This document shows, in pieces, positions 51,244 to 58,127 of a DNA stretch of 64,000 nt. Origin of the DNA: Sphingomonas oligoaromativorans (lineage in GTDB: Bacteria > Pseudomonadota > Alphaproteobacteria > Sphingomonadales > Sphingomonadaceae). The stretch's first letter is position 1; every line of letters begins with the position of its first letter. The translations under genes were made by a program, and so were the position numbers. The stretch covers positions 781,381 through 845,380 of the forward strand of contig NZ_JAASQK010000001.1 of the NCBI RefSeq assembly GCF_011762195.1. Reading direction: 5' to 3'. The notes beneath the pieces are model-generated. The model did not search any database and was not told the DNA's origin. It worked only from the letters and a program-made list of their open reading frames with translations.

Positions 51244-52170
51244 CTATTGCGTATAACAGGCGGCGGGCAGCGGACGATGGTGGTGATGCAACATCCTCTC
51301 GTTCACCGTCCTGCGGACTCCTTCGGCGATGGAATAACGCGGCCGGAAACCGACCTCCCGGCACAGGCGATCGACGGCGGCACGCAGTTCATCCGGCTCG
51401 CCACGGCGCATCTCCTGCTCGCCGAAATGGATCGAATGGGGAGCGCCGAGATATCGGGCCGCCGTCATCGCGACTGTCTGGACCGACGCCACCTCTTCCA
51501 GAGCGATGTTCACGGCCCCTTCGACGCCTGAGAACAACAGCGCGACGATCGCTCGGGCCGCATCCTCGATATAGATGAACGGCCGGATCTGATGGCCTGC
51601 CGTGCAATGGACCGGTCGCCCCTCGGCCAGCGCGTCGATGACGTGGCAGAGCAGCTTGTCGCCCTTGTCGCCGGGACCGAAGAGCCAGAAGAGCCGGCCC
51701 CAGCCGATCGACAGGTCGGAAAATTCGTCGTCTGAGACAGCAAGGAACAGATCGCGCTTGGCCCGACCATAGGCCGTGGCAGGCTCCAGCGGGGTACGCC
51801 GTTCATCGAGACAGGGCTGTTGCCAGCTATATTCCGCCGCGCTGCCCAACAGGACGGCACGCATCCCGCCGCTTCGCCCGAAAGCCCGGAGCAGACGCAA
51901 CGTCGCTTCGATCCAGAGGGCATTCGCCGGGGCATTCCAGATCGACGCTCGATCCCCATGCCAGGCGGCGTGGAGCAGATGCGTCGGAGCGATCGCCCGC
52001 AGAGTGTCCGTCGGATTTTCGGTGAGCAGGTCGAACCGATGGAAAAGGACATCCGGCGCGTCAGGCATAGTGCGGCCGATGCAATGGATTTCGCAGCCCT
52101 GCGCGCGGAGAAAGGCGAGGGTCGCCGATCCGACGAAGCCGTTTGCTCCGGTGACGAGCACCCGGTCCAT
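51244..52170 (-). CDS. NAD-dependent epimerase/reductase (extended SDR)
   Basis: A 308-residue extended short-chain dehydrogenase. The cofactor motif is TGANGFVG near residue 7, the catalytic Ser is in LLGSAAEYSW and the YxxxK pair is in AYGRAKRD. The C-terminal substrate domain includes RPFIYIEDAARAI. It likely acts as a 4-ketoreductase or epimerase on an NDP-sugar. It lies 6 bp after the C-methyltransferase gene in the same direction. The HHHH near the C-terminus is native. Confidence 0.85.
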   Translation of the reverse strand: MDRVLVTGANGFVGSATLAFLRAQGCEIHCIGRTMPDAPDVLFHRFDLLTENPTDTLRAIAPTHLLHAAWHGDRASIWNAPANALWIEATLRLLRAFGRSGGMRAVLLGSAAEYSWQQPCLDERRTPLEPATAYGRAKRDLFLAVSDDEFSDLSIGWGRLFWLFGPGDKGDKLLCHVIDALAEGRPVHCTAGHQIRPFIYIEDAARAIVALLFSGVEGAVNIALEEVASVQTVAMTAARYLGAPHSIHFGEQEMRRGEPDELRAAVDRLCREVGFRPRYSIAEGVRRTVNERMLHHHHRPLPAACYTQ

Positions 52171-52176
52171 ATCGGC

Positions 52177-53487
52177 CTAGAAGATTTCGATGGCGGGGAT
52201 GGCCGTCACGAACCGACCGCCCCAGCCGCGAATGAAGCCGAGTTCGCCGACGATCTCCTGCCGGAGATTCCACGGCAGGATGAGGACATAATCGGGGCGT
52301 GTCCGTTCGATCTCGCTGATCTCAGCGATCCTGATGCCGCTTCCCGGCATGAAATGCCCGGTCTTCGATGGGCTCCGGTCGGCGATATAGGCGAGCGTCT
52401 CCGGCCCCGCGCCGCAATAGTTGAGGAAAGTGTTGGCCTTGGCCGCCGCGCCATAGCCGATGATCGTCTTCCCCGATGCACGCAGCGATGCGATGAAGTC
52501 CAGAAAATCCCGGCGGACGCGCTTCAGCTTCCTTTCGAAGCCTCGATATGCCTCTTCCCGATGGAGGCCAGCTTCCTTTTCGGCATGGAGGAGTTGTGCC
52601 ACCCGTTCCGTCTCGGCGTGTGCGGCACCCCGGTGGCAGGCATAGACCCGCAGCGAGCCGCCATGCGTGAGGAGTTGCTCCACGTCGAAGATGCGCAGCC
52701 CCTGATCCTCGAAGATGCGCTGGACCGCGATCAGGGACAGATAGCTGAAATGCTCATGATAGATCTGGTCGAACTGGAGCCCCAGCATCGTGCGCAGGAG
52801 ATGGGGGAACTCGACGGTGAAGACCGCCTGATTTTTCAGCAGGATGGCGACTCCGCGCACGAAATCGGCGATGTCGGGTACATGAGCCAGCACATTCTTG
52901 GCCGAGATGTGATCCGCCCCGATCCCACGATGGATCAGGCCGGCGGCGGTCTCCGTGCCGAAGAAGGCGACCTCGGTGGGGATGCCGGCGGCGTTGGCGA
53001 CGCGGGCGATATTCTCGGCCGGATCGATCCCCAGAACGGGAACGCCCGCCCGCGCGAAATATTGGAGGAGATATCCGTCGTTGCTGGCGATCTCGACGAC
53101 GAGACTGGATGGCCCCAGTCCGAAGCGGGCGATCATCGCATCCGCATAACGGGCGCAATGCTCCAGCCAGCTCGCGGAATAGGAGGAGAAATAGGCGTAA
53201 TCGGAGAAGATCGCCTCTCTCGGCACCGCCGACCCGACCTGCACGAGATAGCAGGACGTGCAGAAGCGGGCATGGAGCGGGAATACCGGTTCCCGTCGGG
53301 CGGCGGCGGCGTCCGCGCGATAGTCGTTGGCGAGCGGTTGGAGGCCGAGGTCCGCCCAGGTGACATGGAGCGCATCGCCGCAATATTGGCAGGCAGGCTG
53401 GTGCGGATGAGCCGCCAAATCGCCAGATGTCGCCTCCTGCCATATGGAGGGCGCTCCCGGAGCCTCGATCGACAGGTTGTGCGTCAC
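52177..53487 (-). CDS. SAM-dependent sugar C-methyltransferase
   Basis: A 436-residue protein with the three-part layout of NDP-ketosugar C-methyltransferases (TylC3/NovU type). An N-terminal zinc site is formed by CQYCG and CTSCY, a central SAM-binding domain holds VVEIASNDGYLLQYFARAG, and the C-terminal domain includes IIGYGAAAKANTFLNYCG and RSPSKTGHFMPGS. The conserved YHEHFSYLSL catalytic segment is present. GTG at 53487 is preceded by GAGGGG; an ATG 31 codons earlier lacks this. It heads the sugar operon. Confidence 0.88.
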   Translation of the reverse strand: MTHNLSIEAPGAPSIWQEATSGDLAAHPHQPACQYCGDALHVTWADLGLQPLANDYRADAAAARREPVFPLHARFCTSCYLVQVGSAVPREAIFSDYAYFSSYSASWLEHCARYADAMIARFGLGPSSLVVEIASNDGYLLQYFARAGVPVLGIDPAENIARVANAAGIPTEVAFFGTETAAGLIHRGIGADHISAKNVLAHVPDIADFVRGVAILLKNQAVFTVEFPHLLRTMLGLQFDQIYHEHFSYLSLIAVQRIFEDQGLRIFDVEQLLTHGGSLRVYACHRGAAHAETERVAQLLHAEKEAGLHREEAYRGFERKLKRVRRDFLDFIASLRASGKTIIGYGAAAKANTFLNYCGAGPETLAYIADRSPSKTGHFMPGSGIRIAEISEIERTRPDYVLILPWNLRQEIVGELGFIRGWGGRFVTAIPAIEIF

Positions 53488-53740
53488 GGCGTGCCCCTCA
53501 TCCGGGTCTTTCGCGGAACGTCGCTGATCTTTCGTCGGAGCGGCGTGCAGCTTCCCATGCGGATGCCCCCGCCTTGCCAATCGCGCCGCTCCGATCCTGC
53601 CGGCCCCCCGTCTGCCCGCCCGCCCAACACGGGCTCCGCCATCGCGTGACCATGCGCGGACCCTAGATCGGAACAGCGCCCCGGAAATCTATCCCGCGAT
53701 ATAACCCTAAGGGGGCATCCGGGCTGGTGAGGGCGGCGGA

Positions 53741-54400
53741 TCATAGCGCGATCCGTTCGATCATCGCTCTTCTCGGCTCCCGCCGCATGAGCATGATGGC
53801 CACGGCCGTCCGATTATCGACGCCGAGCTTCGAATAGATCGCGTGGAGGTGGATCTTCACCGTGCCTTCGGAAATGCCCAGAGCCGCGGCGATATCGCGA
53901 TTGGAGCGGCCTTCCACGATATGCCGGGCGACATCGGCTTCCCGCCGGGTGAGCTGGTCATAGGGCGATATGTCCCGGCTGACCGAACGGCTCCGCGCGA
54001 TCGCGGGCTGGACGAGATCCGGCGGAAGCCAGCGCCGCCCCCTGGCCACCGTGTCGAGGCAATGGATCAGCGTCTCGAACGCGCTTTCCTTGAGCAGGAT
54101 GCCGGCCACGTTGGCGGCGATGACATCGATGATCTCCGCATCCGATATGCTCGCCGTCAACAGGACGACCTTCACGGGCAAGCGCTCGCGGTTGATCCAT
54201 TTCAGCAGATCGATGCCCGTGATCTCCGGCATCAATATGTCGAGGAGAGCGATATCGGGCGGCTGCCGGGCGAGGAGACGCTGCGCCTCCTCGCCCGAAC
54301 AGGTGGTGCCCACGATCTCATAGTTCGGATGGCCTCCGATCAGCGCGCGCAGGCCGCCGACGATCAGCGGATGATCGTCGCAGAGGAGCAGCGACGTCAT
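53741..54400 (-). CDS. LuxR/NarL-type response regulator
   Basis: A 219-residue regulator. The receiver starts MTSLLLCDDHPLIVGG with phospho-acceptor Asp54 in IALLDILMPEITG and Lys in ILLKESAFE. The C-terminal helix-turn-helix reads LTRREADVARHIVEGRSNRDIA followed by LGISEGTVKIHLHAIYSKLG. It is coupled to the histidine kinase in ATGA. It is likely to regulate nearby genes, including the divergent exosortase locus, but no binding site is proven. Confidence 0.92.
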   Translation of the reverse strand: MTSLLLCDDHPLIVGGLRALIGGHPNYEIVGTTCSGEEAQRLLARQPPDIALLDILMPEITGIDLLKWINRERLPVKVVLLTASISDAEIIDVIAANVAGILLKESAFETLIHCLDTVARGRRWLPPDLVQPAIARSRSVSRDISPYDQLTRREADVARHIVEGRSNRDIAAALGISEGTVKIHLHAIYSKLGVDNRTAVAIMLMRREPRRAMIERIAL

Positions 54401-56112
54401 CGCCGCGGCCTGTCCATAGGGATCGTCATCCGTAGCGAGAAGCCGCTCGCCCGATCCGCGATCGCGATAACGCCGCCCATCTCCTCGACCCGGCGGCCGA
54501 GCGAGGTCGACTTCGGATAGGAGGTGCAGGGCGCGCCGTCGTTGGAAATCTCGACGAGCAGTTCCTGCTCCTGCCGCATGACCGCGATGACCACCGTATC
54601 GGCGGCGCCATGCTTCGCGGCGTTGGCTGTCGCCTCCGATAGCGCGAGGCATAGCTCGGTCGCGATGTCGTCGGTGACGTTCAGATCGGGCGGGCTCACG
54701 TCGATCCTCATGTTGCAGTTCCACTGGCTGCCAAGGGGTTCGACGAAGGCCTGGAGTTGCTCGGCGAGGCCGTGGCTCGGTGGGCGCTGGCGGCGGCTGT
54801 CGTTCACGAAGTGCCGCAGGCGCCGCTGCTGGGCCTGGAGCAGTCCCTGTATCCTCGTGAGCGTGTCGCTTGCTTCCGCCGGCGGAATCTTCACCGCCGC
54901 TTCGAGCTGGAGGACGGCTGCCGTCAGATCCTGGAGCACGCTGTCATGCAGATCGCGCGCCAGACGCATCCGCTCGCGCAGGCCGGCTGCGGACGCGAGT
55001 TCACCGATCAGCGAAAACTGCTCCAGCATCAGCGCGATACGAGAGGCGATGATCTTGGTGAGCGCGCCGATATTCTCGTCCCGGAACGCCGGGTTGATGA
55101 CGATCACGCTGCCGCTGTATCGGATGCTTCTGAATGTCGCGAAGTGGATGGCCTGATCGCGGTCGACGTGCAGCAGATCGCGCAGATTGTCCGATATCCG
55201 GGGCAACGCCGCATTGAGCAGTTCCAGCCGATCGCGATATTCGCGATCCTTGATGGCGGTCGGCAGTTCGTCCTCGGACGGACGGAGAATGCCTGCCGGA
55301 AGCGTGATCCCCTCTGCGAAGCGGCATTCCTCTCCCGTCCACCACGCCAGTTCGGCTGTCTGCTGGTCATGATCCTGCCAGATGACGACGATCCGGTGCG
55401 TGCCGAGCACATTGGAAGCATGTTGCAGGGAAGCGGACAGCCAGGGCCGGTTGTCCTCGGTGATGATGTCGTGCGGCCAGGCGGCGAGCTTGCTCAGCCG
55501 ATATTCGCTGCGGGCGCGATAGCTCCCGAAATAGCCGAGCATCAGCATCGTGACCCAGCAGAACACCGAGCGCATGATGAGGACATTGAGCGCCGACGGG
55601 CCGCCGTCGTGAAGATCGGGAATGCCGACGATGAGCAGCAGGCATTGCAGCGCGCACGCCGTGGCCAGCACGCCCCGCCATCCCCATCGGATCGCAGTCG
55701 TCACCAGCGTGAAGGTGAAGAAGGCGAAATAGGGGCTTTCCAGCTCTTCGGAATAATGCGCCAGCAGCCCCAGCATGATAACGTCCACCGAGGTGGTGGC
55801 GATATGGAGCAGGTGCTGTCTCGGCCGCCGGTTCAGGAAGAGAGCGGCTCCGATCGAGAAAAGCACATAGGCGATCAGGATCGTGTAGCTCTCCTCGACA
55901 TCCATCGTCGGGGTCGTGGGATCGAGATACACCGCGATCAGCGCGAAGGACGAGGTGAGAAGACGGGAGACGTTAATCAGGTCTTCGGGCTGGGCGTCAT
56001 AACAGATATCCGCGAGTGCCGCCCTGAGCCGCTGGAGCGGGCGCCAGATCGCAATATGCGGAGCCTGCCCCATCGGGCCGCCCGGCGCACGGAAGGAGGG
56101 CGCTGCGCGCAT
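54397..56112 (-). CDS. Membrane sensor histidine kinase (HisKA_3 type)
   Basis: A 571-residue kinase. About six hydrophobic segments occur in residues 47-195, followed by a GAF-like domain (about 225-370). The dimerisation/phosphotransfer helix LARDLHDSVLQDLTAAVLQLE contains His389. The ATPase domain includes CLALSEATANAAKHG and the STSLGRRVEEMGG glycine segment. It is of the DesK/NarX branch that partners NarL-type regulators. The start may be 56112 or the Met 13 codons on. It is divergent from the exosortase substrate gene. Confidence 0.9.
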   Translation of the reverse strand: MRAAPSFRAPGGPMGQAPHIAIWRPLQRLRAALADICYDAQPEDLINVSRLLTSSFALIAVYLDPTTPTMDVEESYTILIAYVLFSIGAALFLNRRPRQHLLHIATTSVDVIMLGLLAHYSEELESPYFAFFTFTLVTTAIRWGWRGVLATACALQCLLLIVGIPDLHDGGPSALNVLIMRSVFCWVTMLMLGYFGSYRARSEYRLSKLAAWPHDIITEDNRPWLSASLQHASNVLGTHRIVVIWQDHDQQTAELAWWTGEECRFAEGITLPAGILRPSEDELPTAIKDREYRDRLELLNAALPRISDNLRDLLHVDRDQAIHFATFRSIRYSGSVIVINPAFRDENIGALTKIIASRIALMLEQFSLIGELASAAGLRERMRLARDLHDSVLQDLTAAVLQLEAAVKIPPAEASDTLTRIQGLLQAQQRRLRHFVNDSRRQRPPSHGLAEQLQAFVEPLGSQWNCNMRIDVSPPDLNVTDDIATELCLALSEATANAAKHGAADTVVIAVMRQEQELLVEISNDGAPCTSYPKSTSLGRRVEEMGGVIAIADRASGFSLRMTIPMDRPRR

Positions 56113-56441
56113 GTCGCCCGTAGATGGGAGCGTGCGTTCCGTGATGACCCCGCCTCGCTATGTCGGGCGCCGATCTTAAGGGCGGCGCATCCACGCGTAA
56201 TCGCTCCGTCGGAGCTAATACCAACGCGTTGCCCGGCCACAGCATCGCCGGGTTCCGATCGTTCCGGGGCCGGAAAGTGCGGATTCGCAAGCATGGCGGG
56301 AGCCGGGAACGGCGGCTATCCCTCTGGCGTATATCGCCCGATAGATCACCCGGACGCTCCTCCATCCTACAGTCCCGGATGAGAGGGCTCTTCGGCGGGG
56401 GCACCTCCCCAGTCCGCACTCCGCCAATGGGTGAGGTGGCC
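56113..56441. other. 329-bp divergent regulatory region
   Basis: The gap between the leftward kinase/regulator pair and the rightward exosortase locus holds no convincing gene. A near-palindrome GGCGTATATCGCC (56326-56338) is a candidate regulator site or part of a -10 region. GAGG before the substrate ATG is its ribosome site. Confidence 0.45.
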
Positions 56442-56762
56442 ATGAACAGAGGTTTGAGCCGTGCATTCGCGCTGTCGATCCTGACGGTGACGTTTGCCTC
56501 CACTCCGGCGCTGGCCGACAAGGGTTCTGGCAGCGATTATTTCGGCGGGCGCGATCGCGGCGCCGAACACGCAGGTGATCGCGGGGGCGATCGTGGTCAT
56601 GAGGGCGGGGGAAGTCACGACGAGGGCGGTAGCGGAGGCCATGAGGGAGGGGGGCATAGTGGCGGGGGAGGCGGCTCCCGCGGCACGCCTGCGCCGATCG
56701 CCGGGCTCGGGCTGCTGGCGTTCGGAGCGATCGGATACGGCTTGCGCAAGCTCCGCAAGTAA
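56442..56762 (+). CDS. Small Gly/His-rich secreted protein with PEP-CTERM-like sorting tail
   Basis: A 106-residue protein. The signal peptide (MNRGLSRAFALSILTVTFASTPALA) predicts cleavage after residue 25. Residues 26-80 are almost all Gly, His, Asp, Glu, Arg and Ser in short repeats (HEGGG, GGDRG). The last 26 residues form a tripartite tail: TPAPIAG (82-88), a hydrophobic stretch to residue 100, and basic RKLRK. This is the layout of exosortase substrates, but the motif is not the usual PEP. The ATG has GAGG six bases upstream. The exosortase gene begins 7 bp after the stop, so it is probably the dedicated substrate. Confidence 0.82.
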   Translation: MNRGLSRAFALSILTVTFASTPALADKGSGSDYFGGRDRGAEHAGDRGGDRGHEGGGSHDEGGSGGHEGGGHSGGGGGSRGTPAPIAGLGLLAFGAIGYGLRKLRK

Positions 56763-56769
56763 GGCGGAA

Positions 56770-57618
56770 ATGAACCCGCCGTCCGCGATCGGCCTGGCGC
56801 GGGCTCCATCTCAACGGATGGGGATGCTATCGAGGCCGGCCCTCTTCGCGATCAGCGGCGGCGTGGCCTCGGTCAACGGCTTTGCGGGCAAGATCGCGAC
56901 CGCGTTCAGCACCAAGCCGGTGGCCACGGCCTTGCTCGATCTGGGCGGCGTCAGCGCGATCGTGTGGTTTGCCGTCTACAGCCTGTTCGCCATCGCACAG
57001 GAAGACGAACGGGCGGAGCCGAAGCGCATGGATCGGGCAATCTGCGCGTTCGTGCTGGTGCTAAGCTTTGCTCCCTTCAACTTCGCCGCCGCGATCGGGC
57101 TTCTGCTCGGCGGTGCCTATCTCGCCGTCACGTCACCCGGCCAAAGCGCGTCGCGCCGCATGGCGATCGTGATGCTGGCGCTGACCGGGCCTCTCATCTG
57201 GGGGCGTTTTCTGCTCGCGCTGATGGGGCCGCAACTGCTCGGACTGGACGCATGGCTGGCCGGGCTGATCGCCGGCGAGCCGGTGCGGGGCAATGTCGTG
57301 GGGCTGCATGGCGGAGGCCGCCTCTATGTCGCGCTCGGCTGTTCTTCGGTACATAATATGTCGCTGGCCGTGCTGCTGTTCGTCACGCTGACGCAGATGC
57401 TGCGGCTCCATTACACGCGCCGCATGATGATGATCGGGGCGCTGGCCGCGCTGGCCATGGCGATGGTGAACGTGCTGCGTCTCGCGGCACTGGCGCGCTT
57501 CCCTCAATATTTCGACCTGCTTCATACAGGCTGGGGAGGGGCCTTGTTCGGCGTGCTGAGTTTCGTCGCCGCAGGCGCTATCATCTTCGGAGGGATTCGT
57601 GCCGAACTGGCTCGGTAG
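56770..57618 (+). CDS. Exosortase-family transpeptidase
   Basis: A 282-residue multi-pass membrane protein with about eight hydrophobic segments. The exosortase triad is visible: Cys191 in VALGCSSVHNMSLAVLLF, Arg237 in MVNVLRLAALARFPQYF and His252 in DLLHTGWGG, in the spacing of the exosortase/archaeosortase family. These enzymes cut PEP-CTERM-type tails after export and attach the protein to a surface glycan or lipid. I cannot assign it to a named subtype. ATG at 56770 follows the substrate stop by 7 bp; a second Met at 56818 is possible. It overlaps the next gene by 20 bp. Confidence 0.85.
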   Translation: MNPPSAIGLARAPSQRMGMLSRPALFAISGGVASVNGFAGKIATAFSTKPVATALLDLGGVSAIVWFAVYSLFAIAQEDERAEPKRMDRAICAFVLVLSFAPFNFAAAIGLLLGGAYLAVTSPGQSASRRMAIVMLALTGPLIWGRFLLALMGPQLLGLDAWLAGLIAGEPVRGNVVGLHGGGRLYVALGCSSVHNMSLAVLLFVTLTQMLRLHYTRRMMMIGALAALAMAMVNVLRLAALARFPQYFDLLHTGWGGALFGVLSFVAAGAIIFGGIRAELAR

Positions 57619-58102
57619 CGCGTTGCTGGCGACTGCGCTCACGGGGCTGTCCGTCTCGCCCAAGATCTGGTTGCAGCGCCATTCCGCGCAGGTGGACGAC
57701 GCGCGGCTGGACGACGACATCGCCGGGCGATTGATGGCGACAGGTTTCCGCGTCACGCTGGATCGCGACCTGTCGGTGCCCGCGGTACGGGCCGAGCGCG
57801 CCGATTGCCGCCTCATCGCGCGAAATGGAGATCGGGGGCGTGAACTGCACGACCTTTTCAACCTCGAACAAGGAGACCACGGCCCCGTCTATTTCGGCTA
57901 TCGCGGCAAATGGGCTCCGCATCCGGCCGGCATACGCGCCGTGCTGGAGCGTTTCGGCCAGAACGGGCTGGCGCGGGCCGGCATCGATGAGACGCGTCCC
58001 GCCGTGATCGCGCTCGCCACCACCGGCCCATGCGTGGGGACGCGCGAGGCATTGGCGGAACTGCGTGCCCATGCCTATCGCAGGCCCTCCGCCGCTGACT
58101 GA
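57599..58102 (+). CDS. Exosortase-associated protein of unknown function
   Basis: A 167-residue protein starting at GTG with GGAGGG just before. The N-terminus (MPNWLGSALLATALTGLSVSP) looks like a signal anchor, leaving a mostly soluble domain outside the cytoplasm. Residues around 68-110 are hydrophilic with a conserved-looking ADCRLIARNG and VYFGYRGKW segment, and there is a Cys pair (DCR, GPCVG). I do not recognise a family. Its position, translated in overlap with the exosortase, is the one EpsI-type accessory proteins hold elsewhere. Confidence 0.75.
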   Translation: MPNWLGSALLATALTGLSVSPKIWLQRHSAQVDDARLDDDIAGRLMATGFRVTLDRDLSVPAVRAERADCRLIARNGDRGRELHDLFNLEQGDHGPVYFGYRGKWAPHPAGIRAVLERFGQNGLARAGIDETRPAVIALATTGPCVGTREALAELRAHAYRRPSAAD

Positions 58103-58127
58103 TCGAGGCACCGAAAGGGAGGTCGTA

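Noticed and set aside
51244..51300. HHHH near the epimerase C-terminus as a possible affinity tag or vector sequence
   Set aside because: Only four His in native context with codons and flanks like the rest of the gene; no vector sequence around it.
53488..53740. Possible small gene between the regulator and the C-methyltransferase
   Set aside because: Frames there are Arg/Pro/Ser-rich without ribosome sites; the gap more likely holds a promoter for the sugar operon.
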